This document shows positions 10,401 to 25,400 of a stretch of 64,000 nt of DNA, one piece after another. The DNA lies in assembly GCF_020382885.2 (NCBI RefSeq), contig NC_058501.1, positions 3,720,001 to 3,784,000 of the forward strand, in the 5' to 3' direction. The translations under genes and the position numbers were made by a program. This DNA is from Scatophagus argus (Eukaryota; Chordata; Actinopteri; Scatophagidae). Under the pieces are notes generated by a model. The model was not told where the DNA came from, did no database searches, and saw nothing but the letters and a program-made list of their open reading frames with translations. Positions within the stretch are counted from its first letter, which is position 1. The number at the start of each line of letters is the position of its first letter.

Positions 10401-13400
10401 TGTTAACTTATTGACTAAGCTGTTCTCAAGATGCAGAGTTCATACACTTAAATCATTTGCAGAATGGCAGCACATCTCCAGAACCTGTTTTATTTTTTAT
10501 TTCAGGATTTAAGGAAACTTTTTTTTTTTTTTTTTTTCCATTTGATCAGAACTACAAAGCTCTACAGCAGTATGGGCTATATCAGCCTGTTCACTGTCAC
10601 ATTTTCTGTCTTTCTCCTCTCCTTTCTCCTTTCTCTTTAGCATGTTTAACATTCTCCTCGCAAATGTGTTTTAAGGGAGTCCTGTGTCAATAAGTAAGTC
10701 CAAGATCCTGAAGACTGGAAGAAGCCCACACAATATTACAAATCCTGACTGACGTCATTGTTTTCAAATCCAAGTCTTTGTGAAAGTGAAAAACCCAGAA
10801 CTGTTCTAACATTGGCAGGAATGTATGTTCGTGTGAAATCCCATCGCTCAGGAAACTGACAGAGTAAAAAAGCGGTTTTCAGGACCTTGCCTGACACTAA
10901 TACTGCCTGCCTGGCATGCAGATTTTTCCCTTTTTCCACTCACATTTGAACAGTTTGGAGCAGTCCTTCCTGTGTATGGGTGATAAACTGCAGTCAAGTT
11001 TCCCGTCTATCCTCCCATCCACTGTGAGCTCACGTCCTAGGAGATTTGGAAAAAGGTAGAAAAGGGAAGAGGAGTGGAAAGAGGAGAAAAGGAAACAGAA
11101 TGGGATATTTCAGCTCAAGGCTTTCTGCTTGGATCAGATGTGCATAGTTCTGCTTTGCATGATAGGGTGAAAGAAAATGATACACTTAAGGATCACAATA
11201 AATATAGAAATCGCTACAGTGATTCCTATATCATAATGTGTATCATTCAAAACGTTTGGTGCCACTTTTATCATGTTGTTATTGCACAAATGTCTGCATA
11301 AAATATAAATCCCACACGTTTATGCCACGTGCCACTTTTTATCTCTTTTTTTTTTTTGTCATTTCAGGAAACGTATTTATTGTTATTGACTTTCTCTGGT
11401 GTTAAGAAAGTAAAACATAGGCACTTATCAAGGTTATTCACCGGTCTGACTGCCAGACAGAAGCAGGTCATGGTAGCATGATTTCCCTCTTGCAGGTACA
11501 GGAGCACAAAGAAATCTCACATTTCAATTACGACCCCTTCAGGAGCCATCAAGAGCATGGTTAATGAGAGTCCACACTTTCCTCCTCCACTTTCCTGTGA
11601 CGTACTGAGGTCACTTGTGTTTTCATACTATAATTCCTACACATGGACGGCAGGAAAAAGCGCAGCAGTAATAAAAGAGAAAGTCAAAGTGCTTGAGCAG
11701 CTGGAACAATGATACCACCACAGACTTTCGTGCACAGATATCCTTTAACTTTCCGTCCCAGCGCAGTCTGAAGGAACCTCAAAGTAAAGGGTGTAAAGCT
11801 GCAGCCTCTAACTATCTAAGATCAACAACACTGTTATTTTAGCATAAATCCAGAAAAGCAAGTAAATGGAAACATTTAGGGTGGTGTTTTTCTTTTGCCT
11901 TGGTGTGCCCTTTGATGCAAAATTCACTTTGCTTTTGCTCAGACTCATCACTAAGTCAAATCAAAACACTGTAGACTTTAAGTGGAATCAGCAGAACTTT
12001 TGAATGATAGCTGTTTGTCATAAACACTAAGCTTTTCTTTACTGTCAAAATAGATTTGGGTGAAAATTCACAGCAGCAACAGCACAACAGTGAAAGCTGA
12101 AACTGCTGCTTACTTATACAGCATGGATTTATGGGGTGCAGATTCAACAAACTGAAATAGTCAGAATTTACAGTTTTATCAAACCTTAGACTAAAACACT
12201 GCGCTGAGCTGTCGGTCCACAGCTAACACATGGACTCCACAGCAACATTAGGCAATACTTCCTGTTTCCATTATATGATAGGATCGATGGCATGATAGGA
12301 ACACTGATGGAAGACTCTCAAAATATATTCATCATTGACGTCAATGCAAGTTGGCTCCTGTTTTGTTTTACTCTGTTTTCACAATAGTAAGGCACAGCAT
12401 GTCTAATTAGCTGCACATGTTGAAAACCTGTAAACATACAGATGGAAAACAGAAACACAAAAATCTAATTACAAAAGACTTGTTTTTCGGCATGTATTAC
12501 ATTCTACATGACACAGCACGCCTGAGGTGACAGATGTATTCTTAAAATAATGTTATGTGAAAGAAATAGCATTAGGAAGGTGCAAAGGCATGCATATTTG
12601 CTTCCTTCCTTGCACCTTATTTGGACTTTACTTTGAACAAAAGCATCTGCCGCATAGTTACATTTAAATGTAAAAGTGATTTAAGATTTCAGAGGGAGTT
12701 GCATGTTAGAGTTTTGTCCTGATCTACAAGAATTCAACTACCCAGTCAGTACTGTGTGCATTTCAGTGTGCCAAATACAGTCAGTGAGCACAGGTTTTGG
12801 TTTTAGACTGGCTTGCCTGAGCCAGGCTACCTGTTTCCCCATGGCTTTCAGTCTTAATGCTAAGCTAGGCCATACACATCCTGACTCCAACTTTCTACCA
12901 ACCTACCTACCTATTTCTTCTCATCTCATTCTTGGAAATAAAGGGGAAAAAAAAAAGAAATCATCCAGACATGAGTGGAAAGCCAGCAAACATAGTGTGG
13001 TTTTAAAGAGTTAAAAGATCAACTTCCACCAGCAAAAAACTTGCTAATAATCAAAAGTTGAAGTTAATGAGCTCTTAATGTGTAATCAGTACCGCACCTC
13101 GGAATGTTAAAGATTAATCAGCACCATAAAAGACGTCCTGAGCTCTCTGGCTGAACAGAGTGTGACTCTACCACTGTTACTCATTCAGATTCAGTCAGTC
13201 TCTGGCACTTTGTAGCACTAAATCGGCACGTTTTATTTTCCTCTGAGCTTGTGAGTGGGTGTTAGTGTTGAGCTCTTTCATGCTCTCTGTCCTGCCCCTA
13301 ACTAGACTCAAGACAGAATGTGTCTTGAAAGTGTATTAACTGCACTTCCTGTGAAACGAATAATCCATCTTATGCAGACTATTATCAAACATCATGCAAA

Positions 13401-16400
13401 TACACCCACCAACCCCATAAACATACACTGTAAAAGCAGAACCGTTATGCTTTGATGGCATGAGGGAGTCCCCCTCTGGTTTGGTTTCACAGTTCAGCTC
13501 TGCAGACGTGCTGCCAGGTCACCAGATTTAACGATAGCATGGTCTGCATCGCACGGAGTTGTTTTGTCCACGTCTTCAATTTCAAATGTGTGCGGGCTGT
13601 TGTTGTTGTTGTTTGCAAGAAAGGGGCTCCTTTCATCACGGTGAAGTCTGTCATATCAGACCTCCTCTCTCTTCACTCAGTCTGTACAGGAAACTCTTGA
13701 GATCTGTGCACAGAAATTGAATATAGAGTATAATAGAATCTTCTAGAATCTGAGAAGCTGAGCCACTAACTTTCAGTTTATCTCTCTGCTAACCTGAATG
13801 GGAATAAAATTATTTAATGCTACAGAATGGATCAAATTCTGATAGAAAAAGGTTTGACCAATATGTGAAATTGGTTTCAAAGCCTGGCACTCTTTCTGGG
13901 GACTTGCAGAATCCACTATGTTTCTATAGAAGCCCAGAATGAACAAACCAAACACCAACTCTAAATAGGGACCTTCACAGCCACCCTACCGTCTCCTATA
14001 TGTCTGGAAAAGAGGGTGAGAAGAGGGGTGTCTGACTTCTTCATTGGCTGCTTCATTCGTGCTTCCCAGTTACTGGCATGTCATTATAAGTTTGCTGATA
14101 AGCTCACACTGATGTTCCTTGGACCATCTCACAACTAAGATTGGTTTTTTTTTCCAGATTTAAAAATGTTACCATTTAACATCAATGGTCACTAAGTATA
14201 GTGTATTATTTACTGACAAACTCCTTAATCACTCATCCTACACTACAGGAGATTAGGAATGCATCTCTTTTTTAAATTTATTTTTCAGGATGACCAAAGA
14301 AAGAAACTCTCACTGAATTACTGCATTCAGATAAAGAAGCTTGGGAACAGCTGCTAGACCTGGTTTTATCAGGACTTGAACCAGAACCCCTCACTGCTGT
14401 TCATATATGTGATAAACCCTGTACAGAGGTGTAAGGAATTCAGTGTCCTTCTTCGTGAAGCTGAACCAAGGCTTGGCGACACAAAGGCTTAAAGTCAGAT
14501 CTCCCAACTGAAGCAGGGTTTCACCAACTGTAAAACCACACTGCTGCACCACAGCACCTGAATACTATACACAGAGCTTCTATCCTACCCTGTTAATCAT
14601 CTTTATTTGAACACAAAAGCCACATGGAGAGAGCATCCATTTCTCTGTAGGTTCAAAAATGTATCTTAAAAAGGCCCAATTAAGCTCTGCAAACTCAAGA
14701 CTGACACAAGCTAACATGGCGTAGGTCCTTATACAGCCTCTCATAGGCCAGAAGCAAGGGGCACGCAAGTCAGAGAAACATGTCTGAACAGATCACTGAG
14801 GCCTCAGCAGCTCAAGTCATGCTGAGTGGAATACAGGGATAAGATTTTACTGATTACACTGCTGGCTTGGGCAGCACACGGCCTACTGTACCACATGCAA
14901 CAATATACCACATATTAAGACTGATTATTCCTTAAATACAGACTCAGATCATGAACACTTATTTCAGCTCTAGGCTGTTAATCATGAAAGAGCATCCAGT
15001 AAATGAGAAACAGGGTCATGTGGAGTCTTTGCCAGCCTTTGCCTAGGTTTATAATTAGCCATGTTAGTCATGTTGGTCATGTTTCTTGGAGACCATGTGA
15101 ATCATTTGTTAGATAGATCTGACTTCACATTTCACAAACTTGTCCGTCACTCTCTTACTTCCAGAAAAATCTACAGCATTCACATCGAACCAGAAAACAC
15201 TCCACATCCTGTTTTTGATGCATTCATGAATGTAACAAAAACATTGGAAGTTGATTTATGGTTTCTTTCAGGAAATATCTGAAGTGGTTTGAACTGAGAA
15301 AATGGTGCAACTTGGCACAGGCTGCTTATTGATTTATCAGTGACTGTCTCTGGTGATCCTTTAGTGCGGTCACGGTCTATTTTTGTTTGACTCAATGGTT
15401 TCCTTAGGCCTTATACAGCACATTTGAGGTGATTGATGTGGGAACATGCAGTTCATCTTGGTGGAGGTGTTGCCCTAGTTTTCATTGTCTGCGTTGTGTT
15501 CCTGACCTGGTTAAATTCAGGCAGCTGATGCTGCACTTTGTGTTGTACAGTATGTGGTTTACATTAGCTTTGTGTATAACTTGGATATAGGAGCTGGGGG
15601 CCTGAGAGTCAGACTTCAATCGGATTATTCAATCAGATTATCGTCACAAAAATGAGAATAGACTTGGACTTAAAGACTTTAAGAAAATGCACAGTATGTG
15701 ATTTCTGCTGCTAGGGTTCTAGGGTAATGAAAACAATAACAAAAGATGTAGTTTTAAACATTGTGGGATCATGGAAGTTGTCTTGAGTGTTAAACATTCA
15801 CTTTTGCCAGTGAAAATAAAAATGTTCCATATCACATGAGCAGTTTAACACAGAGATGCTAGCTAGCTAGTGCGATGGCTGACTCTCTGACGTATCATCT
15901 GGTGTTTCCTGTGTTTCTCTGCAATATAGAGCAACTAGAGGCAGTAAAGGAAATATGACCAGTTGAAACTTACCATGAATAAAATTATCTGGGTTTGAAT
16001 ATTTATGTACGTTTTTGCAGTTTAAGTAAACTTAAATAAAACTTCAAAGTTTATTGTCAGTATATTTTTACATGCACCAAAATTCTCTGTATTTAAACCA
16101 TCACTGCTTAAACACACAACTCAACCCAACTCAAATTTTTTTTTTTACCGGCCCCCCCAGACTGAAAAATGCAAACACTTTTTATATTTTATTCATAGAG
16201 CTGCATTAACCAACATTTTTACATTAACAATGAATTAAGTGAGCATGTGTAATGTTAAAGGTGATGCTCATAGTGATGGAAATTCTCCCTGGACTCTGTC
16301 GTTATGTTCTTCAACAGCGTCTCAGAGTTTTCATCAGCCTTGTTTTCGGCAGCAGTATGCAGCTGTTTTCACTGAAAAAATACAATAAACCCACTGCACG

Positions 16401-19400
16401 TTGCATTCCCACAAAAAACAAAATTTCAGACAGACAAAATTAGGGACTAGTTGGTTGGTGTAGTGGAGCATTTAGCAGCTTAAAAGCCTGAATTTAACTA
16501 GGGTTAAAATGAGAGTGAACCTTTGAATTATATTCATCTGGTAGACAGATACGCAACTCCAACTAAATGCTAATGTTGCTGCATGTCTCATGGATGTGTT
16601 AATAGGCAGCTGTTCGCTAACTTTACAAGGTGATAATGCTGTCTGTCAGTGTTGAGTTTACAGGTTGCTGTGCTCCATTGAGCAAAAAACAATTAATGTG
16701 AGATTAATTCAAAACTTGAAATGCAGCTCTTTTCAGTTATGAATTTTAAGCAATCCTAAAATGTTTTAAAAACAACTCAACGTTGTTACATCAATTTGCT
16801 AGGAGCTGCAATGGTCTCCACAATAAAAGTGTAAAATAAAAAACATACTGTCAGAGCCTTGGATTTTGATGAATGTGGACACACTGTCACCACACACTGT
16901 CACATACATAGGACCCAAACATAGATAAGAGCAGACAAGATCTGTTCATTTTTTATTTGCAAACCTCAGGTCTAAAATCAAGAAAAAAGCAAAGATGTTA
17001 TTCTCTTCCTGGTGTTGATCAAGTTTGTGTGTTGCAAACAAACTTTGCTTGACAGTGACAATAGATAGAGAGACAGATATTTTATTGATCCTGAGGGAAA
17101 TTCAAGAGAAAATAGATCACCAAAAACAAGATCATGTAGCATCACAAAAGAAAAGATCCTCTGGGGAACATGGATTTGGGCAACAATGTGTTGTTCATTA
17201 GATTTTAGTATTTCCTATGCAGAAGTGAAAATTTTAGCTTGATGTTGGTTCTACATAAAGGTCAAGAAGTGAAAAATATTAGGTTTCATTCTCTGGGGAC
17301 CCAGAGTATTCACAGCAAATTTCATTAGAATCTGATCAGTCCTTACTTGCTGTAAACCGTGCTGCATTGTTTTGTAGTACAGCTCAGAAAGAAGTCAGCA
17401 AAAACATGAAGACAGAGCAAAAATCAGAGAAATGGAATAAAAAAAAGTGCTGTACTTTCAGTGTCATAACAGTACTTGAAATATGAAGTCAACCTGATGG
17501 ATTTTTTTGTTTGTGTTTTGCAGGTTTGCCCCCTTTTTACTTGACTCCAAAACAGCTTTGTATGTTCTGTGACCTGGAGCTTTCCTCCTGTAGTGGTACA
17601 GGGACTTGCATGTCCAACTGCTCTATCACATCCATCTGTGAGGGACCCAGCGAGGTCTGTGTCGCTATATGGTAGGTACCTGAGAGCAGAAAACTGCCTT
17701 CATCTCTAAGAGGTGATTTACTAGTTAAGATAAGAAATGTAACATGTACATTTGTTTTCTTTTTTACATTCTGTCTGTCTGTCTCTTAGGCGAAAGAATG
17801 AGACAGCCTTCTCTATCGAAACTCTCTGTCACGACCCGTCCAAGCCTCTGTATGGCGTTATACTGGATGACTACAACAGTTCCACCTGTGTGATGAAGGA
17901 AAAGAATACAACGAGCGGGATGGCTCACGTCTGTTCCTGTACCAAAGAGGACGAGTGTAACGACAAACTGCTATTCCCCCCCAGTGAGTGCTGGAAACAA
18001 ACACACTCGAATGAGCTTGGAGATGCATATAATTATTTCAGCCATTGATTAAATGACGTGTTCATGTCACTTTTAGCGATGAACCCACAGGTGATTGTCT
18101 CTCAGCTTTACTGTGTTGGTTTGGGGGTTTGGCGTTGTGGCCTTTTCATCTTTTGCTCTTGCTGTTAAGTTTTTATTCCACTCACAGTAACATAATGAGT
18201 TGTCGTCTACTCGAGTAATATTATCTTCACTTCACATGACACTCCTCTGCTCTGCTCCGTATTATAACGTAATACAGAGCAAGCTAGCTAGGCTAGCTAG
18301 TTAGCATAGCAAGATGTAAGGCTAATTTACAAGCAGGCTGACTGAAGGCTTCTTCAGTTCTTTTAAAATATATAATGTAAATAAGTACAGAAGTTCTGCA
18401 TGTTTTTGACAGGACTATCTGTATAGGAAGAAATCAGACAAATCATGGCAATCGTACCCGCTTCAAGTTTACAAATTCTTTATAAAAGAAGAACACATCC
18501 TTTTGACATTGATCACCCATCCCTTATAGCATATTTGGTCCACCAACTAGAAAAATCAACAGCTTATCTATTCAGACAGCTGTGCAGCTTATCAGAAACT
18601 TTGCTTAGCAGAGCGCCATACAGTATACACCATCTCGTCCCATTTCAACTGTAAATGAACAAGCAGTTTCTTGTGTCACTTGCCTCTGCTCATCTGCTCA
18701 TCCTTCCGTCTATTCGTGCTGCTTTCTTTCATTTACCATGTTTGTTGTCATCCCCCCCCTTCACTTGCTTTCTCTCCAACCACAGACAAGGAATCTCTGT
18801 GTGTTTTGGCATGTAAAACTGCTCACATGCATTTCAGAAGTTGTGGTGCGGTTTATTTTTTTATTTATTTTTTTTTTTTTGTCTCATTCTGGTTGCTACT
18901 GTCACATGGAGAGTGCATTGTCATCACAAACAGGAAGTGGAAATGTGGCGTTTGTATCATACGTAAACACCATTTGGGGAATCCTCGTTGTGGTCACAGA
19001 CACGCAGCTGGGTGTGCTCTGTGCTGTGCTCGGCTGAGAAGAAAGTTTGTGAGTCTGTCTCAGCCTCCAAATGTGTGTGTGTGCATATGCGTGTGGTTGT
19101 GTAGACAAGCCATGCTGGAGAGCTCAGACATATGGTTTCCTGTCTGTGTTTAACTCAAATCAGAAACATCTCCAGCACATGGTGAACAGCCCACATGGAC
19201 ATAGAACACCTCTGTAGTGAATGACAGTAAGGCAGGCTGAGTCTGCTGCTATGAGGCAGCTACTTCTCTTCCTATATTATGATATAATTAAAGCAGATTA
19301 GATTACTCTTCTTCCTGCCCCACTGACCAAACTGTAACTTTTATCCGCTGTACATATACAGCAGTATACAGCAAACATTCTTCAACAGGATGAGCTGTTT

Positions 19401-22400
19401 TCTGTTTTCTGAGTTGGGTTTTAGAATTTTAATATAATTTTTCAATGTTGTAAGCTTGGTAAACGACATCCCGGAAACCGCCATTGTATTTAGGTAACTC
19501 AAAACCTGGAAACACAAAATAAAAACAGCTGGAGGTAACTGTGATGTGTCATTTGGGTGAAGTGACCCTCTAAGTTTAAAAATCACTCATACACATGCAT
19601 AGGTAAATAGCTCTTCATCACCAACTTTAATGGAAAACTACATATATTAGCTATAACAGTGACACATCAAAAGCAGCACCCTTTGTAATTGGCATGTTCT
19701 TTCTCTGGAGATCCTTTGGCTCGCCTGGTGATGTCTGAGTTTCATAGTAATGACTGCAGCCATCAAATTCTCCTCTTCAAACCTCATTTCAAAGAATCTA
19801 TTTGCTATGATTATTTGGTAAGTTTGTGTTGTAAATTGAGCATGTCCTCACTGGCATGGTCCCACTTGCAAAAAGCTCTTGTATGGGCAACAAATTAGCT
19901 ATAATTTAAATGAGGATGGTTATGACTAGCACTGGTCGGCAGTGTTTGTTTCCACTCACTGCGCACTTTCAGTAAACAAGCTGGAATTCTGACTTTGTTA
20001 CGTAAAGTGTAAGTCAGCAGTTACTTTTCTTCTGTTCAGACTTTTATTCAGGCCAGCTCCAGAGCTGCTGGTCTGCAGCAGACACTACTCTCTGATCTTC
20101 CTGTTAATGATCTATACGGTGAAATTACTTGTTATTGTTCTGTGAAAAAAAGATTCTTATCAGGCCACAAGATAAAAATGAAAAATTCTACAGAATGAGA
20201 ATATTCTGATTCTGTAGAATTGGTGAATTACGAATTATAGACTGTTTGGCTCATTGCCAGGGGTTGGAAACCCCTCTTCCACTTGTAAGTAATGTTATAT
20301 CTCCACACTTTCCGAATTCATTCATTTAATAATCTACGGGACAGACAGAAAACTTTAGTTCTCTGTGCATCTTTAGTGATCATTAAACATGAGATGGCAA
20401 CATCCTGTGCAATAACAAATACAACAATAATGATAAAATAAAGATCTACTGTGACAGCAAAGTGAAGGCGTTCCACAAGAGAATTTTTGCCCATCCATGC
20501 AGTAGAGCCTTTGTGAGGTCAAGCACTGATGTTGGATGAAAAGGTCTGACTCACAGTCCCTGTTCCAGTTTATTCAAAAGGTGTTTGATGGGACTGAGGT
20601 CAGGGTTCTGTGTGGGCAAGTCAAACTCTTCCACACCAAACTCATCCAACCATGTCTTTATGGACTTTGCTTTGTGCACTGGGACACAGTCATGCTGGAA
20701 TAGAAAAGGAACTTCCCCAAACTGCTGCCATGAAGTTGGAAGCATAGCATTGTCCAAAATGTCTTGGTATGCTGAAACATTAACATTACCTTCACTGGAA
20801 GTAAAGGGCCGAGCCCAACAACCCCTGAACAACAGGCCCTTATATGTGTGTCCAAATACTTTTGTCTATATAGTGTATGAGTGTAATCATTTGTGTAAGG
20901 ACTAATTTATCTTTATTTCTGTTAGTCTGTATCTCTAACTGAAGCAAGAGAGAGAGAGAGCCCAGAGGGTAAGGGTTGTGGTTCCTTCCTCCCATTGAGG
21001 AAGCATGCAGCAGGAAGTCCTTGTTTGTTTATTGGACCACTACCATGGCTTATTCCTCTACAAATGCCTCACATTGTTCTCCCCCAGCATTACATTCTTA
21101 TGACGAGCCAGTAATAGTGTTTGCGCATGTGGTTTACCGCTTGAGAGTCTCACTTGCAGATTTTTGTGTGAGTGAGTGTGTTTGCATCCAAACATGTGCT
21201 GTAAATGTCACCCTGAGGGAGTGAACATTGTGACCCCTCAGCAGAAAACACAAACAGGGCTTGTTGGTATTGATGGACAGCTCAGTGGAAGCCTGTCAGA
21301 AGGTAATCAGATAGGGACGTGTCTTTTCACTGTCTCAGTGCAGTTAAATGACCTGACCAATGAAAAGAGCACAGAGATTTAAGATTTCTCAGTTTTTGCT
21401 TTTTTGCCTAAATATTGTGCAGTGTAGATGGCTTTTTGGCTGCATGTATCACTATTTATGTTGAAATTGAATTTCAGTTGACTATGTTAAATGTGAAGTA
21501 GTGCCAAACTCAAAGACAACCACCCTTTAACACCTTACAGCGACACAAAAGCTTTCACTTTTCAGTTTTTTCCAGCTTTATTCAGCATTCTTCTTGGAAA
21601 TGTCATACACTCCTGACCATGTTTGGTGTGTTTTTTTGATTTTTTTTTTCCTCACATATCATGTATGTTATAATTGGTAGCTTATTTTTTGTGGGCCTTG
21701 ACATACCAATTGCAATTGCAATCAAATTTGGGTGACATACAAAATCTGATGGAAATGTGCCCTTGCCTAAAGCTACAGCAATACTGTAAATGTAAATAAT
21801 CAAAGGTTTATTAAGTCTGACTAATTAAACTGGAAAGAACACTCAGCCTGTCTCAACCACTGACTACATAAACATGGGCAGCATGAGACCCCAGAGGTGA
21901 TGCAAAAACATCTTGATCACCCCCTGGTGGCTGGGGCCAGTAAAGCTCATAAACCCCTCCCCCACAGAACAGAACAGAGGGGCACAGAACAAACTAAAAA
22001 CACGTCAAATATTTTTTCCCAAAGATGGTTTGTGTGATTTTAGATAGTTCTTTTCACACTGATGTATGTTCATTTTTCAGATAGATTTGGTTTTAATGAG
22101 TTATTTGATGCTGTAAGTAGGAGGTGAAACATGATTGGCAGCTGAAAGCTGCTGATGATTGGTTCAGCAGGTGTGTTGGTGGGAACTCAACTGCTTGATC
22201 ACTACTGCATAGACTGTGGTTCTAAATGACATCACCAGTGCAAAATGGCAGCACTCGTATCCAGAATATTTTGGATTCATTTTGGCATAATGGGAGGAAG
22301 TGGAGACACATTGTCCATCTTCATATATGTCAGTGGTCTCAGTCAAATGGTATCCTTTTCTATCAGTATGTATATTTTGCTACAAATCAGATTAGTTTTT

Positions 22401-25400
22401 ATCATTACAATACTTTAGACAATTTCGAAGATTGTGCCTTAGTATCTCAGCATTTCAGTGCGGACACAAAGTTTTTAAGTCAGACATTTAAAGTGTGCAA
22501 ACCCCATTTGAGGCATTTCTATATCTCACCAGTTTATTGGGGGACACAGTACTTTGGAATCTTCATTTTCACTTCCTGCTCTTTCCTAATTATTGTGCCA
22601 AGAACACACTGACAGAGATGATCTGTCTCACTCCCAGCGACCTGGACCTCTGTCACTGTCACAGCATTTGTTTCTAATTAAGATCCTATAAAGATGATTT
22701 GGAGCAGACTATTGCCTGCTCTCAGCCAGTGTCAGTTCCACATGTGTTTTGGAGCTTGTGAACGAGTTTCAGTGGGAAGGGAGGCACTGATAGTAAATAC
22801 TGCCTTGTCATAGTAACATACTATTTGTTTCAGAGCTGTATTTACAGCTGTGCTCTTGTGAAAGTAAGTTTTACATGCTTGCAGGCATGCTATGTGAGGA
22901 ATGAGATGATGGTGGAACTAATTCATTCCTGACGTGGATTCCTTTACTCATACAGTCTGTATTTTAGCACAGACGTCGCCTGATCGCCTCCAGGCCATTT
23001 CATGGGTTATTTTGGTATTCTGAAACCTTCCTCATGACATGAAGTAGGGATTTCTGATGTCAGTGGGTGTCTATATTTTTGTTGATAAGAAGAACAAGAA
23101 ATAAAAATAAGAAAAATATTTAAAGGGAAAGAGGAAAAGAAGGATATGGAGCTATAAAGGAAAAAAGTGGCTCTGAGCATGTTCCAAGATCTGTTTCTCT
23201 ATTCTTATATTTTATAGTTCCCCCTTTACTGTGGAATCTTGGCTTGCCCTCAGTCAGTACATCAGTCATTCAGTCATACAGCAGACTGCTTTATTAAAAA
23301 AATGACTCGAGCAGACTGACTCTAAGATGCATGATAAGGTGAGAAAGAAGAAGAGCAAAAAGACAGTGTTGGCCAGTGCAGAGAACTTGAAAATAGGAAA
23401 TGGGATGAAGAAGTAGATGGAAAGACAGAAACAGTGGCGGAGGGAGATGTTGACGGGGGTGGAGAGATGAGAGCCATGTCTGCAAAGCAGTCTGGGTTGT
23501 AAATGCTGTGTGCTACCATAACAAGTACAAAGTGGGTGTGATTCACTTTTAGCCAGTGTCACCAGCCTCCCTGTGGACAGATTCCTCCACGCTCGCACAT
23601 AATATGATACCAGCCTGGATAAAGACAGGTTATTTATATACATTTAGGAGGGTTAGGACTCCACAGGGAGCATTTTAACTTTTTTTTTTTTTATTATGAG
23701 GGTTGTGTAGTGAAATGACATCAAGAGGGTCTAGATGCACTGCGCAGAGAGTATAGCAAACACTTGATGAAGTTACAAAATCCAACAATTTAATGCAATC
23801 TTAACATTAAAGCTGCATTGACTGTTTTTTTTTCTTTTCTTTTCTTGTCGTTTGTTTTGTTTTGTTTTTTTTCTGGGGCAGCTCTCCTATGGTGAGCATA
23901 TTGACAAACAGCTATTTACACACCCAAAAGACACTGAAGGACCTGAAGTATTTCATTGGATTCGTGTTTCCATCAAGGGACAAATCCAATATTCACAGCA
24001 CTTTACTTTGATATTCCTTATGTATCACTGAAAGGAAGTAAGTAATCATTTAATGACTGGTTTTAAACATCTGAAACTGTATGCAAATAATTCTAACTCC
24101 TCCTGTGTGCAGCCACAAGTGGAGGCTGCTCTGTAGAGCTGAGGGAACTGCACAGTCAGGTGATTATTATCTGATGGATTGTCACTTTAAGCAGCTCTGC
24201 AGTTATTTTAACGACTGGCGATTAGGGATGAGCACGTGCACCATTATCTGTGTCGGATCAACCAACTAAATTATCTGTATCTGGAAGCACAGAATAGTAT
24301 CAGAATTGAGCTTCAGTTCATTTCATTTCAATTTATTTATAAAGCACCATTTCACAACAAGTGATCTCATGACCCTTCAGATCAATGTTTTAATCAACAG
24401 AGTGAGAGAACTGTTTACAGAACAGTTTTTTTTTTGTATAGAAATCTGAATGAATAAACTTCAGTCAGCCAACCACTAAAGATTTTCCTTTATCACTCTA
24501 TCACTATCTTTTATCCTTTATCACTCTATAACTATCTCTCTCACAACCAAACCTGTCAAGGCGGATGGCCGCCCACCTAGAGCCGGGGGGTGATCTGAGG
24601 TTTCTGCCTTCTAAAAGGAAGTTTTTCCTCGCCACTGTCGCCAAGTGCTTGTTCATGGGGGAATGTCAGGTCCTCTGTATTACAAAATTTAATTAAAGAG
24701 TTTGGTCTTGACCTGCTCTAGTTGGAAAGTGTCACAAGACAACTGTTGTTGTGATGTAGCAGTATATAAATAAATTGAACTGAATTGAGTTGAATTGTAC
24801 TGGATACATGTTTCAGTCGAGCAGTTGCTCAACCCTTTTGGTTATATTTTAAGAAGTGATTTGCCCAGCTTTAAATGCTAATGTTTAAATTGAAGAATCC
24901 ATCCAACATGCCCAGTGAGAAATGCTTTTACTTTCCTCAGAGTAAGTACATGTTGAGCCTCTTGTTACTGTTTAGTTTTATGCATTTCATGATTGACTTT
25001 ATGAGAAATCAAAGTGCCACATGGTCGGTTGCAGAGCTGCTATGGCAGCTTCTTATTGGCACACAACTGCTATTTCTCAACATCATCATAAAGCTATCAA
25101 CTGCTAGACATGACATCATCCTCCACCTGTTAACCGTTATCGTCTCTTTATTACTCTGGTTGATGGTAGGTATGCCGCAGGGATGGGCAAAACATTGCTT
25201 TATTATGTTTAGAAAGATACAAGGAGAATTTACGTTATTTTTAAAAGAATTTAAAAAAAAATCTAATTCTAACTGATCTGCAGCTTCCATTTGATACTTC
25301 ATGGTGTGACCAAGTCAGTTATAAGATATCACGGTCCAAAAGAAAATGTTTGATCAAGTTAACATAAATAATGACATTTTAAGCCTCATTAGAAGTCAGT

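Noticed and set aside
12577-12618. 9-bp inverted repeat AAGGTGCAA / TTGCACCTT
   Set aside because: Short arms with a 24-base loop in a 10-kb AT-rich intron are expected by chance.
18671-19153. A 160-codon open frame on the plus strand
   Set aside because: It lies in TGFBR2 intron 3, has a low-complexity Phe/Ser/Val composition partly from a T-run, and shows no family similarity or splice support.
24875-25276. A 133-codon open frame with hydrophobic stretches, possible membrane protein
   Set aside because: It sits in an intron just past a LINE tail. The hydrophobicity follows from T-rich sequence, and no motif or homologue is recognised.
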